The notes under the pieces are model-generated. The model made no database searches and was not told the origin of the DNA. It saw nothing but the letters and a program-made list of their open reading frames with translations. DNA of 64,000 nt from Methylophaga sp. OBS3 (GTDB lineage Bacteria > Pseudomonadota > Gammaproteobacteria > Nitrosococcales > Methylophagaceae). How positions within the stretch are numbered: the stretch's first letter is position 1; each line of letters begins with the position of its first letter. The DNA lies in NCBI RefSeq assembly GCF_026319325.1, contig NZ_JAPDMU010000001.1, forward strand, positions 558,001 through 622,000, given 5' to 3'. Below are positions 31,411 through 42,100 of this stretch, piece after piece. A program made the position numbers and the translations under genes.

Positions 31411-32703
31411 ATGCATGCAACCGCAGCAGAATTTAATCAAGGTTTATTAAGTTTTATTGACCATTCGCCAACGCCATTTCATGCCGTTGCCACAATGGTT
31501 GAGCAACTTGAGTCGCAGGGCTTTATCGCACTCAAAGAATCTGAGATTTGGGGCGAGTTATCGCCTGGCCGTTATTATGTTGTTCGTAATAACTCATCAA
31601 TTATCGCCTTCCATCAACCAAGCAAATCATTAGCTGATACCGGCTTTACGATGGTCGGCGCCCATACCGATAGCCCATGCCTCAAAGTAAAACCTAAACC
31701 TGGCAAAGTGGCTAATGGCCTCTGGCAGCTGGGCGTTGAAGTTTATGGCGGTGCATTACTTAATCCATGGTTTGATCGTGATTTGTCTTTAGCTGGTCGC
31801 GTTAGCTATCTTGATAGAGATGAGCAATTGCAGCACGCTTTAGTGAATTTTGAAAAACCAATAGCTGTTATCCCGAGTTTGGCAATTCACTTAGATCGTG
31901 AAGTTAACCAAAACCGTAGCGTTAATCCGCAACTGCATTTACCGCCTATCATTATGCAAACAGAGCCGGGTGAAACGCCTGATTTTAGAGCTTTGTTGGA
32001 ACAACAACTGACCAGTCAGTATCCAGATCGTTATATCGGACAAGTCTTGGATTACGAGATTTGCCTTTATGACACCCAGCCATCAGCAATGACTGGTCTT
32101 AACGATGACTTTATCAGTGCGGCACGGCTAGATAACTTATTAAGTTGCTACACCGGCTTACAAGCATTATTAGCCAGTGACAGCGAAAAGCCAGTTATGT
32201 TGATTTGCACTGATCATGAAGAAGTGGGCAGTGTGTCGACATCGGGGGCCCAAGGCACCTTTTTACAGTCTGTTTTACAACGATTAGCGCCTTCATCAGA
32301 GGCCTATGCACGATTGGTTGAACACTCATGGCTTATCTCAGCAGATAATGCCCACGGCATTCATCCCAATTACGCTGATCGTCATGATGCCAGTCATGGA
32401 CCATTACTGAATAATGGTCCGGTTATCAAAACCAATGCTAATCAACGCTATGCCAGCAACAGTGAAACCAGTGCACGGTTTAGACAAATATGTCAGCAAG
32501 CTGATGTGCCTGTTCAAGACTTTGTGGTGCGTACCGATATGGCATGCGGCAGCACGATTGGCCCGTTAACTGCGGCGCAAATTGGCGTAAAAACAATTGA
32601 TATCGGCGTGCCCACTTTTGCTATGCACTCTATTCGTGAATTAGCCGGTAGTCAGGATGCTTGGCACCTGTACCGTGCTTTAAAACATTTTTTTAATAAA
32701 TAA
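31411..32703 (+). CDS. apeB: M18-family aminopeptidase (ApeB type)
   Basis: 430 residues, matching bacterial ApeB/PepB-type aspartyl aminopeptidases. Metal ligands and catalytic residues are visible in VGAHTDSPCL, DHEEVGS, a GLNDDF segment, and HGIHPNY near residue 315. The C-terminal HSIRELAG contributes the last histidine. It forms large cytoplasmic tetrahedral complexes in homologues and removes N-terminal acidic or neutral residues. The ATG at 31411 gives the family length; a GTG 36 bases upstream is in frame. Confidence 0.92.
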   Translation: MHATAAEFNQGLLSFIDHSPTPFHAVATMVEQLESQGFIALKESEIWGELSPGRYYVVRNNSSIIAFHQPSKSLADTGFTMVGAHTDSPCLKVKPKPGKVANGLWQLGVEVYGGALLNPWFDRDLSLAGRVSYLDRDEQLQHALVNFEKPIAVIPSLAIHLDREVNQNRSVNPQLHLPPIIMQTEPGETPDFRALLEQQLTSQYPDRYIGQVLDYEICLYDTQPSAMTGLNDDFISAARLDNLLSCYTGLQALLASDSEKPVMLICTDHEEVGSVSTSGAQGTFLQSVLQRLAPSSEAYARLVEHSWLISADNAHGIHPNYADRHDASHGPLLNNGPVIKTNANQRYASNSETSARFRQICQQADVPVQDFVVRTDMACGSTIGPLTAAQIGVKTIDIGVPTFAMHSIRELAGSQDAWHLYRALKHFFNK

Positions 32704-32720
32704 CAAGGAACAAACAATCT

Positions 32721-33005
32721 ATGTCAGAAACTGTTGATGAGTTGACCGTGACCTATCACGAAGGTGATGTGATGACAGTAAAGGAGCTGGATAAAGTCGT
32801 CCTGACAAAAGGCGCTTGGGCAACGGTAATGTTTCGCTATCAAGACTTGGATCGTAAAACAGGTGAATTTGGCCCTGACAAATACACCATTCGTCGTTAT
32901 CAAAAACGTAACGGTGAATATGGTCAACGTTCGAAATTCAATATTTCAAGTCGTGATCAAGCACAACAAATTGTCACAGCTTTAAGTGAATGGATGAAAG
33001 ACTAA
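32721..33005 (+). CDS. Conserved hypothetical small protein
   Basis: 94 residues, soluble, with alternating strands (TVTYHEGD, WATVMFRYQDLD, KYTIRRYQKRNGEYGQRSKFNISS) and a C-terminal helix (AQQIVTALSEWM). AAGGAAC precedes the ATG. It sits 17 bases after apeB and directly before a DUF445 gene. I do not recognise the family; the composition suggests a small nucleic-acid or protein-binding beta fold, but this is not supported further. Confidence 0.65.
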   Translation: MSETVDELTVTYHEGDVMTVKELDKVVLTKGAWATVMFRYQDLDRKTGEFGPDKYTIRRYQKRNGEYGQRSKFNISSRDQAQQIVTALSEWMKD

Positions 33006-33010
33006 GCCGT

Positions 33011-33730
33011 ATGAATAAAGGTTTGTTAACGAACCTGATTGCCGGCGCCATTGTCGGGGTAGGGCTTATTTTACCTACCCCTTGGCGTGAGCCTATTTTA
33101 TCTACGGGCTTATTTGCTCTGGCAGGTGGTTTGACCAACTGGCTCGCCATTCACATGTTGTTTGAAAAAGTGCCTGGTTTATACGGTTCAGGCGTTATTG
33201 CTGCAAAATTCACCGCTTTTCGTGAAGCGATTGAAAACCTTGTGATGCAGCAGTTTTTTTCACCAACACAAATTCATCGTTTTATTGATGATTTACATCA
33301 GCAAGAATCAAAACAGCTAAATTTAGAAGCAATCATTGATTCAGCTGACTTAACGCCAGCTTGGCAATCACTGGTCGACACCATCAAAGCCTCTTCATTT
33401 GGCAGCATGTTGGCGATGTTTGGTGGCGAGAAAGCATTAGAGCCATTGAAAGAACCTTTCATTAGCAAAATGCAGGCAGCAATGAACGACATTGCGCATA
33501 GTGACGATTTTCAACAACGATTAAAAGCCCAGGTAGGTGGCGACAATACAGCTGACACCCTACATCAGCAAATCGCACAAATTGTCCATCAACGTCTGGA
33601 TGAGCTGACGCCTGACATGGTCAAAGACATTATTCAGCAAATGATTCGTCAGCATCTTGGCTGGTTGGTGATTTGGGGTGGTGTTTTTGGTGGTGTACTC
33701 GGCTTATTCGCTAGTTTTATACCTGTTTAA
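33011..33730 (+). CDS. DUF445-family inner-membrane protein
   Basis: 239 residues. Hydrophobic helices at about 4-24 and 30-50 contain LAGGLTNWLAIHMLFE, the DUF445 signature, and a C-terminal helix is at about 215-237 (LGWLVIWGGVFGGVLGLFASF). A soluble helical region lies between them. Function unknown. The ATG at 33011 is used because the eight upstream codons lie inside the preceding gene. The stop overlaps the next start by one base. Confidence 0.85.
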   Translation: MNKGLLTNLIAGAIVGVGLILPTPWREPILSTGLFALAGGLTNWLAIHMLFEKVPGLYGSGVIAAKFTAFREAIENLVMQQFFSPTQIHRFIDDLHQQESKQLNLEAIIDSADLTPAWQSLVDTIKASSFGSMLAMFGGEKALEPLKEPFISKMQAAMNDIAHSDDFQQRLKAQVGGDNTADTLHQQIAQIVHQRLDELTPDMVKDIIQQMIRQHLGWLVIWGGVFGGVLGLFASFIPV

Positions 33731-34368
33731 TGGAAGTCACAGAGTGTTGCCGCCTTTGTGCTGCACCAACCACTTATTTTGCTTTCGCTCGAAAACGTCA
33801 TTTTGTGCAATGTCAGCAATGTCATTCCGTGCAGGCAATTACCGAAGAGTTGCCGGATCCAGAGCGTGAAAAAGCCCTATATCTAACGCATGAAAATGAT
33901 GTCGATGACCCACGTTATCAGGAATTCGTTTCGCCTGTCACTAACGCGATTTTGGCTGAGCAAACCAGCGATAAAAAGGGGCTAGATTATGGTGCAGGTC
34001 CCGGACCCGTTATTGCTTATCAGCTAGCTAAAAAAGGCTTTGATATTACGCTTTACGACCCATTCTTTCATATTAATAACAACGCGTTAGAAGCCAAATA
34101 TGATTTTATTATTAGCTGTGAAGTCATTGAGCATTTCCATCAACCGGCTACTGAATTTGCCCGTTTAAGATCACTCTTAAATCCCGGTGGTCGCTTATAC
34201 TGCATGACCGAGCTTTTTTGTGAGTCACTGGATTTCCAAAATTGGTATTACAAAAACGATGCAACCCATGTGCAGTTTTATCACGCCGATAGTTTGCCTT
34301 TGATTGCCAAGCAATTTGGTTTTAGCGACTGGCGTCGGGAAGGCCGCTTAATTGTTTTTACGGCTTAA
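33730..34368 (+). CDS. SAM-dependent methyltransferase with N-terminal zinc ribbon
   Basis: 212 residues. The N-terminus has a putative zinc ribbon (CCRLC and CQQCHS). A class I methyltransferase fold follows, with motif I GLDYGAGPGPVIAY, ALEAKYDFIISCEVIEHF, and a C-terminal beta region. The organisation resembles zinc-ribbon plus Methyltransf_11/23 proteins, some of which act on sugars or tRNA. The substrate is unknown. It starts in the stop codon of the DUF445 gene (TAATG), so both are likely made together. Confidence 0.82.
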   Translation: MEVTECCRLCAAPTTYFAFARKRHFVQCQQCHSVQAITEELPDPEREKALYLTHENDVDDPRYQEFVSPVTNAILAEQTSDKKGLDYGAGPGPVIAYQLAKKGFDITLYDPFFHINNNALEAKYDFIISCEVIEHFHQPATEFARLRSLLNPGGRLYCMTELFCESLDFQNWYYKNDATHVQFYHADSLPLIAKQFGFSDWRREGRLIVFTA

Positions 34369-34940
34369 GCAAACTGCTGTTTTATAGCCTCAGCCTCACT
34401 GGCCGGCAAACTAATAATCACGGTGACTGCATCGGTAAATTGCTGATCAATAATTTCACCTCGACATTGTTTTAATTGATATTCCAACATCTGTAATTGG
34501 TTGTAATTAATGTGTAGCGTTAATTGCTTCATTTCGACGAATGGCTCTAGCTTTGCCGCAGCAATTGCATCTTTGGCTGCATTGCCATAAGCCCTAGTTA
34601 ATCCGCCAGTTCCTAATTTCACACCACCAAAATAACGAACAACAGCCACCACAGCGTTTATCAGATTTTCGCCTTGCATTGGGGCAAGAATGGGCCGGCC
34701 GGCAGTACCTGATGGCTCGCCGGCGTCATAAAACCGCTCAGTAATAAAACCTTCAGGCTGACGGATCCGCCACGCAAACGCCAAATGGTTAGCATTTGCA
34801 TGTTGTCCGGCAATTTTTCTTAGGTGTTGCATCGCTTGTTGTTCTGAAGAACAGGGCAGAGCAAAGCCGATAAAACGGGATTTTTTGATTTCGCTATCCA
34901 CCATAACTGGGGCAGCAAGGACTTGCAGAGATGAGGCCAT
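34365..34940 (-). CDS. yigZ: YigZ/IMPACT family protein
   Basis: 191 residues with the UPF0029/IMPACT N-terminal domain (KKSRFIGFA, then FYDAGEPSGTAGRPIL and VVRYFGGVKLGTGGLTRAYG) and a smaller C-terminal ferredoxin-like domain. Eukaryotic IMPACT modulates translation through GCN2; bacterial function is unclear. It converges with the methyltransferase gene (four-base overlap) and is divergent from rapA. Confidence 0.92.
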   Translation of the reverse strand: MASSLQVLAAPVMVDSEIKKSRFIGFALPCSSEQQAMQHLRKIAGQHANANHLAFAWRIRQPEGFITERFYDAGEPSGTAGRPILAPMQGENLINAVVAVVRYFGGVKLGTGGLTRAYGNAAKDAIAAAKLEPFVEMKQLTLHINYNQLQMLEYQLKQCRGEIIDQQFTDAVTVIISLPASEAEAIKQQFA

Positions 34941-35060
34941 GGCGATCGGAATACGTCAGGTGCTATAGGAAAAAACAAGCTGACAATTTACCATATCCCG
35001 TCAATTTGCCGAGTCTTATCAAAAGAATCGCCATACTTTATCAATTAGTAGGAAATCGGT

Positions 35061-37910
35061 TTGTCAGAAGAATTTGCCATTGGCCAACGTTGGGTCAGTC
35101 ACAGTGAAGCAGAATTAGGTTTAGGTATTGTTGCGGCTATTGATGGCCGACGACTACAAGTAGATTTCCCTGCGGCTGAAGCCAGTCGCATGTATGCCAT
35201 CGATAACGCGCCGCTTAGCCGTGTAAGCTTTCAAGTTGGCGAACATTTTAAAGATGCTGACGGCCGCAAAATGACGGTCAAAGAGCTTCAGGAATTTAAT
35301 GGCTGCATGATGTATTTAGCCGAAGATCCTGAAGGTCAATTACATACTGTTCATGAAATGCATCTGCATAGTGCTGTGCAATTTAGTGAACCACAACAGC
35401 GTTTATTTGCTGGGCAAATCGATAAAAATAGTCAGTTTGAACTGCGACTTAAAGCGCTAGAACACCATCATCGTATTCGCCAAAGTCCTTTATTTGGTCT
35501 CATGGGCGCGCGTGCACAATTGCTGCCGCATCAGTTTTATATTGCCGCAACGGTTGCTCAACGCTATGCACCGCGGGTGTTGCTGGCTGATGAAGTTGGC
35601 CTTGGTAAAACCATCGAAGCCGGTTTAATCCTGCACCAACAATTGCTGACTGGTCGTGCACGACGTGCACTGATTGTGGTGCCAGAAAGCTTGCTTCACC
35701 AATGGTTGGTTGAGATGCTTCGACGCTTTAATTTGAGTTTTACCATTATCGACTCAGAGCGTTTTATTGCTTTAGAAGAATCTGAATCTGGTAATCCATT
35801 TGATAGTAGCCAACTGGTTATAGTCTCGCTACAAAACTTACAAGCCGATCCTGCAATGCAGGAGGCAATGCTGGCTGCACAATGGGATATGTTAATTGTC
35901 GATGAAGCCCATCACCTTCATTGGCAACCGGATAATGCCAGCGAACAATATCAACTGATTGCCACGTTAGCTGAAAAAATCGCCAGTGTCTTGTTGCTAA
36001 CAGCAACACCACAGCAGCTTGGGCTTGCGGGTCATTTCGCACGTTTACGTTTGCTTGATCCGCAGCGTTATCATGATTTATCGGCATTTGAACAAGAGCA
36101 AAAAGACTATGCGCATATCAATGCACTTTTAGAGCAATTACTCGATCATCAATCTGCAGAAACATTACAAAATGATGCTGCGTTAATAAAAGCGCTTAGT
36201 GACAAGCTTGACGACCGTTTATTAACCAAATTACAGCTAGCGGATGACTTTGAAAGTGCTCAACAACAAGCCAAACAACAGCTTTTAGATCAATTCGGTA
36301 CTGGCCGATTACTGTTTAGAAATAGCCGCGAAACAATTACTGGCTTTCCTGAACGGCAATTAATTACTCACCCATTAACTTGGTCAGAACAAGTTGATAG
36401 CAGTACATTACAAACCATGCTGCGCCCTGAAACCGCATTAGGTGAAAACTGGCTGCAAACTGATAGTCGGGTAGCGTGGCTGGTGTCTTTTTTAAAAGAA
36501 CAGCGCGGTCAGAAAATTCTTTTAATTTGTGGTTTGGCAGACACCGCAGAGCAACTAGAACAATTTTTACGGGTTCAACACGGTGTCCGTAGTGCCGTAT
36601 TCCATGAAGGCATGTCGCTACTTAACCGCGACCGTGCAGCCGCTTATTTCGCTGATGATGAAGAGGGTGCTCAGGTCTTAATCTGTTCAGAAATTGGTAG
36701 TGAAGGGCGTAACTTCCAGTTTTGCCATCAGTTAATTTGCTTTGATCTACCGTCTAGCCCTGATCTGCTTGAACAACGCATTGGTCGTTTGGATCGCATC
36801 GGTCAGCGTCAAACCGTACAAATTCATGTGCCTTTTTATCAAGATAGTTCACAGCAACGATTATTAGACTGGTATCACCAGGGCATTAATGGTTTTGAGC
36901 AAGTACAGAAAACCGGTGAGGCTTTGTTAGCAGAGTTCGCTGAACCACTCGCATTATTACTCGCTACTCCTGAAGACTCAGCAGCCGCTGAAACACTTAT
37001 CAAAGACACCGCTGCGCGCCGTGTAGAACTCAATTCAGAATTACAAAAAGGTCGCGACAAATTGCTTGAAAGCCATTCTTTTGATGCTGACGTCGCAGAG
37101 CAAGTTTTGGCTGAACTTGAAGCAGTAAGTCGACCTATGGAGTTAGCCGACTTTATTTCAGACTTTAGTGATGCGTTTGGTGTTGAACACCAAATTCATA
37201 GTGCGGACAGTGTGATCCTGCAAGCCGGTGACCAAATGCAGCAACATGATCTGCCCGGGTTACCCGAAGATGGCATTACCGGTACGTATCAACGTCATAA
37301 AGCATTATCACGTGAGGATATGGCGTTTTTTACTTGGGAGCACCCCTTAGTTGCTAATGCATTAGATGCTGTAGTCAGTAGTGATTTAGGTAACAGTACG
37401 TTTTGCACACTCAGTAGCGAAACATTACCTGCGGGTAGTTTATTACTTGAGGCAGTGTTTAGCTTTGAAGTCAGTGCGCCGGCGACGTTGAATATTCCGC
37501 GTTATCTTGAGCAACAATGCCAACGTTTGCTGGTTGACGAAAAAGGCCGAGACTTAAGTGCCACCATTGAACAATCTCAACTGGCTAAAGAAGCCGGCCG
37601 AATTCCTAAAGCAACCACCCGACAATTAGTGAATCATGCACGTTCAAGAATTGAGAGTTTGTTAACACTGGCGAATAAACAAATTGATACCTTAACCAAA
37701 GATTGGGTAACGGCGGCCGAAGACAAGGCAAACCAATTACTCGATAATGAGTTATCACGATTACAGCAGCTGGCTCTGCGTAATAACCATATTCGACCTG
37801 AAGAAATCAGTTATTTAGAAAAAATTAAGGCTGATACACTTAAAGCATTGCAATCAGCCCAATGGCGACTAGATGCGATTCGGGTTGTGATTATTACTGG
37901 GGCAGATTAA
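35061..37910 (+). CDS. rapA: RNA polymerase-associated ATPase RapA (SWI2/SNF2 family)
   Basis: 949 residues closely following RapA: N-terminal Tudor-like domains (GQRWVSHSEAELGLGIV), SNF2 helicase core with Walker A DEVGLGKTIEAG, the DEAH box (IVDEAHHLHW), TATPQQ, motif V/VI (SSPDLLEQRIGRLDRIGQ), and a long C-terminal RapA-specific region. It recycles RNA polymerase after termination. The start is TTG with AGGAAA 7 bases upstream; there is no better ATG nearby. Confidence 0.95.
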   Translation: MSEEFAIGQRWVSHSEAELGLGIVAAIDGRRLQVDFPAAEASRMYAIDNAPLSRVSFQVGEHFKDADGRKMTVKELQEFNGCMMYLAEDPEGQLHTVHEMHLHSAVQFSEPQQRLFAGQIDKNSQFELRLKALEHHHRIRQSPLFGLMGARAQLLPHQFYIAATVAQRYAPRVLLADEVGLGKTIEAGLILHQQLLTGRARRALIVVPESLLHQWLVEMLRRFNLSFTIIDSERFIALEESESGNPFDSSQLVIVSLQNLQADPAMQEAMLAAQWDMLIVDEAHHLHWQPDNASEQYQLIATLAEKIASVLLLTATPQQLGLAGHFARLRLLDPQRYHDLSAFEQEQKDYAHINALLEQLLDHQSAETLQNDAALIKALSDKLDDRLLTKLQLADDFESAQQQAKQQLLDQFGTGRLLFRNSRETITGFPERQLITHPLTWSEQVDSSTLQTMLRPETALGENWLQTDSRVAWLVSFLKEQRGQKILLICGLADTAEQLEQFLRVQHGVRSAVFHEGMSLLNRDRAAAYFADDEEGAQVLICSEIGSEGRNFQFCHQLICFDLPSSPDLLEQRIGRLDRIGQRQTVQIHVPFYQDSSQQRLLDWYHQGINGFEQVQKTGEALLAEFAEPLALLLATPEDSAAAETLIKDTAARRVELNSELQKGRDKLLESHSFDADVAEQVLAELEAVSRPMELADFISDFSDAFGVEHQIHSADSVILQAGDQMQQHDLPGLPEDGITGTYQRHKALSREDMAFFTWEHPLVANALDAVVSSDLGNSTFCTLSSETLPAGSLLLEAVFSFEVSAPATLNIPRYLEQQCQRLLVDEKGRDLSATIEQSQLAKEAGRIPKATTRQLVNHARSRIESLLTLANKQIDTLTKDWVTAAEDKANQLLDNELSRLQQLALRNNHIRPEEISYLEKIKADTLKALQSAQWRLDAIRVVIITGAD

Positions 37911-37932
37911 ACGCTAATAAAAAGGAAATATT

Positions 37933-39159
37933 ATGCGGCGTTGGGGAGTAGCTATTTTAATTTTAGGTGTCGCCATCCTAGGCTTCATCTGGCTTAAAAA
38001 CTCTGCTCCTGAAACGCCTGCAGCATCTCGTCAGCCTCCAGCGGTGAGCGTCAATACGCTAACGATTCATAAACAAGCCATATCACCGCAGGTAACACTC
38101 TATGGTCGTTTAGAGTCACCTGTAACGAGCACGCTTACTGCTGCGGTTGAGGCAAATGTGACCGCTTTAGTTCATCTCGAAGGCGATACCGTTTTAAAAG
38201 ATGATCTTTTACTGTCTCTTGATGAAACCGAAGCCAATATCGTTTTAAGACAGCGTCAGGCTGATGTCGCTGAAATAGAAGCGCAAATTGCTACTGAAAA
38301 AGCCCAACTCAAAAATAACCAAGCCTTACTGGCGACACAGCAAAGCTTATTATCTTTAAGCGAAAAATCTGTAGAGCGGGCACAAACACTGCAAGATCGA
38401 AAACTGGGTTCACAATCCTTAATTGATGAGGCCATGACGGGGCTACAGCAGCAACAGCTGGCAATTCAACAATTGCAATTTGCCATTGCCGATCAGCCTC
38501 TACGTCTTGCCGCCCTCAATGCATCTCTTAAGCGCGCACAAGCGTTGTTAGATAAAGCGGAAGTTGATTTACAACGCACCCAAATCAAAGCGCCATTTGA
38601 CGGTCGTATTGCAGATGTCTCCGTTGCCGTTGGTGAGCGCGTTCACGTCGGTGATAGCTTGCTACGTATTTATGATCCAACGCAGTTAGAGTTAAGAGCC
38701 TTAATTCCTGAGCGTTATTTACCTGTGGTTCAGCAGGCATTTTTTGCGGATAAGGCAGTTATTGGCCATACCCAGCAAGATAATCAACAACACCAATTCA
38801 AATTAAGACAATTGGCAGGACAAGTTCAGGCCAACACCGGTGGTAGGGAAGGGCTATTTAGTCTACAAGGCAGCACCAAATTGTTGGCACTGGGTAGTTT
38901 TATTAGTTTGCAACTTTCGCTACCTGTCATAGATGATTTGATTGCACTGCCATTTAGTGCTTTGTATGGGCTAAATTCAGTTTATCGGGTAACAGATGGA
39001 CGAATGGAGTTACTCACCATTGAAAAAGTGGGTGAGCGAAGCCTTAATGATGGTACACAGCAATTATTAGTGCGCAGTGCTGAGATTAAAGAGGGTGATC
39101 AAGTCATCACCACACAATTACCGAATGCCATTAACGGCTTGGCTGTAAACCCACAATGA
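37933..39159 (+). CDS. RND efflux periplasmic adaptor (membrane fusion protein)
   Basis: 408 residues. An N-terminal signal anchor (about 5-23) is followed by a lipoyl/barrel-sandwich domain split by a long alpha-helical hairpin (about 115-215, glutamine-rich coiled coil). A beta-barrel domain (KAPFDGRIADVSVAVGERV) comes after it. It links the inner-membrane pump to the outer-membrane channel. AAGGAAA precedes the ATG, and its stop overlaps the permease start (ATGA). Confidence 0.9.
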   Translation: MRRWGVAILILGVAILGFIWLKNSAPETPAASRQPPAVSVNTLTIHKQAISPQVTLYGRLESPVTSTLTAAVEANVTALVHLEGDTVLKDDLLLSLDETEANIVLRQRQADVAEIEAQIATEKAQLKNNQALLATQQSLLSLSEKSVERAQTLQDRKLGSQSLIDEAMTGLQQQQLAIQQLQFAIADQPLRLAALNASLKRAQALLDKAEVDLQRTQIKAPFDGRIADVSVAVGERVHVGDSLLRIYDPTQLELRALIPERYLPVVQQAFFADKAVIGHTQQDNQQHQFKLRQLAGQVQANTGGREGLFSLQGSTKLLALGSFISLQLSLPVIDDLIALPFSALYGLNSVYRVTDGRMELLTIEKVGERSLNDGTQQLLVRSAEIKEGDQVITTQLPNAINGLAVNPQ

Positions 39160-42100
39160 GCGAGGTTCATCGCCGTGATTTGATTGGCATTTTTGCCCAG
39201 CACCGTGTTGCCAGCAATTTGCTCATGATCGTCATGATTTTGCTCGGAACATTGGCGTTAAACCGTCTCAATACTCAGTTTTTTCCAACTTTTGCACTTG
39301 ATGTCGTTAATGTTCGTATTGAGTGGCGCGGTGCCAGTGCTGAAGATGTTGAGGATGCGATTACCCGCCAAGTCGAGCAGGAGTTGAGAAGTGTCGATTT
39401 TGTAAAAAAGATGACCTCAACATCCTCCTACGGTATGTCTGTCGTGAACTTGGAATTTTATGAAAACACCGATATGGGGCCGGTGTTAGATCAGGTAAAA
39501 GATAAAGTAGCGCAGTTACGCAATTTGCCAACTGAAAGTGAAATACCTGAAGTTACATTGGTTACACGCTATGAGAGTGTTGCCAGAATTTTGCTCAGTA
39601 CTGATGGAAAACGTCAGGAGTTACGAGAGCTTGCCCAACATTTCGAGCGTGAATTGCTAGACCGCGGAATTTCTCGGGTAAATATCACAGGTTTGCCTGA
39701 AGAAGAAATGGCCATTCAGCTTAGTAACGCTGACCTATCAGCATTAGGCATGAGTTTTGATGAAGTGGCGAATCGTATAGCCATGCTCAGCCAAGATTTG
39801 CCTGCCGGTGAAATTGGAAATAACGAAGCTGCCAGACAATTACGTAGCCTTGACCAACGACGGACAGAACAGGCCTTTGCCGAGCTGCCATTGCAGTCTG
39901 ACTTTAATGGTGGTTTGTTAAAACTTGGCGATATTGCCGATATCGAGCGGCGACCACTTCGTAATCAAGTTGCGCTTTTTCACGAGGGTCGTCCCGCGGT
40001 TGAACTAGAGTTGCAACGTGCAGAAAATGCCGACTCGCTTAAATCTGCAAGAATTCTGGAAAACTGGCTCAATGAACGGCAGCAACAATTGCCATCTGGC
40101 GTACATATGCAAGTTTATGATGCCAGTTGGCAACTAATTGCAGAACGTATCAATTTATTATTAAAAAATGGCTTAGGCGGCTTGGTGTTGGTACTGGCGA
40201 CACTGTTTTTATTTCTGCATGGCCGTGTTGCATTTTGGGTTGCAGTTGGCATTCCTGTTTCATTTATGACGGCGTTATTTGTGTTGTACCTGCTTGGCGG
40301 CAGTATCAATATGATTAGCTTGTTTGGCCTCATTATGGCACTAGGTATTATTGTTGATGACGCCATCGTTGTTGGTGAGGATAGCTTTACTCACTACCAA
40401 AAAGGCGAGGGTTCTTTAACTGCCTCGGAAGGTGGTGCAAGACGAATGTTGGCGCCGGTTTTATCGTCATCATTAACTACCATCGCTTCTTTTATACCGC
40501 TTATGCTGATTAGCGGTGTGATTGGCAATATTCTGTTCGATATTCCATTTGTGGTTATCTGCGTCATCATTGCCTCATTAATTGAATGCTTTTTGATTTT
40601 GCCTGGGCATTTACGCCATAGCTTTTTAAAAATGCATCATACAGAGCCATCTAATTTTAGACGGCGTCTTGATAATGGCTTTGACTATATTCGTGAACAG
40701 CTCTTTCGACCAGCCGTCACCAGTGCCGTTAAAAATCGTTGGATAACCGTTAGCATCGCACTATCTATGCTTATTCTGGCCGTTGGTTTATTGGTAGGTG
40801 GCCGAATCAGTTTTACCTTTTTCCCATCGCCCGAAGGCACCACCGTACTGGCTAACGCCCGGTTTGTTGCTGGTACACCGCAGTCTGAAGCTACAAAGTT
40901 TCTTCAGCATCTAAATGAGTCACTTGATGCGGTCAGAAAAGAGTTACCTCAAGATGTGGTTGAATTAGCCGTTAGTAAGTCGGGTACCGCAGAAACAGCG
41001 GGGGGAATGAGCAGCGGTCAAAACGATGAGCGTTTTGTGTCCATGCAGCTCGAACTGATTTCACCTGACCAGCGCGAGATGCGAAATCAGGAATTTATCA
41101 ATCACTGGCGTGAGCAAATTCAGATACCGGCTGGTATGGAAACCTTTACGATTTCAGAGCGGCGAGGGGGACCTCCTGGCAGTGATATTGATGTTCGTTT
41201 AAGTGGCGCAGATGCCCCAACGTTGAAACAAGCGGCTCAGGATGTTGCGCGTCATCTCACCAGTTATGCCGGTGTTAGCGCAATTGAAGACGATATGCCA
41301 TTTGGTCAAGAACAATTGATCTATCAAATTAATGGCCAAGGCGCCGTAATGGGGTTGACGGTTGATAGTGTCGGGCGTCAGCTACGTGCGGCATTTGATG
41401 GACAATTGGTACAGATCTTCCAAGATGGTGATGATGAAGTTGAAGTACGGGTCATGTTGCCTGAGATTGCTCGAAATACGCAGGCATCATTGGAACAATT
41501 TCAAATCCAGTTACCTAACGGCAGCAATGTGCCGCTTGGTTCAGTCGTTGATCTCAGCTCTCAACGAGGCTTTGATGTATTGCGCCATACCAATGCGCAA
41601 CTGGCAGTACATGTCACCGCTTCCGTTGATGCATCAGTCAATAATAACAACCGTATTTTGGCCGATCTGGAAGCGAACTATTTACCGCAACTAATGGGGC
41701 AATACGGCATTCAGTATGCGTTTGAGGGGCGTGCGGAAGAGCAGGCTGATACGCTGACTGATATGCGTCACGGCGTCATTTTAGCGTTTGCTCTGATTTA
41801 CATCGTATTGGCTTGGGTATTTGCATCCTATGGTTGGCCATTGGTGGTCATGACAGCTATTCCATTTGGTTTAATTGGCGCTGTAACAGGTCATTGGTTA
41901 ATGGGCTTAGATCTGACCATTTTGTCTTTATTCGGGATCTTTGGTTTAGCGGGCATTGTGGTGAATAACGCCATTATCTTGGTGACTTTTTTCAAAGAAC
42001 TTCGCCAACAGGGGTTTGAAACTGATAAAGCGATTGTCGAAGCTGCTGTTCTACGGCTTCGCGCTGTATTACTTACCTCACTTACGACTATCGGTGGTTT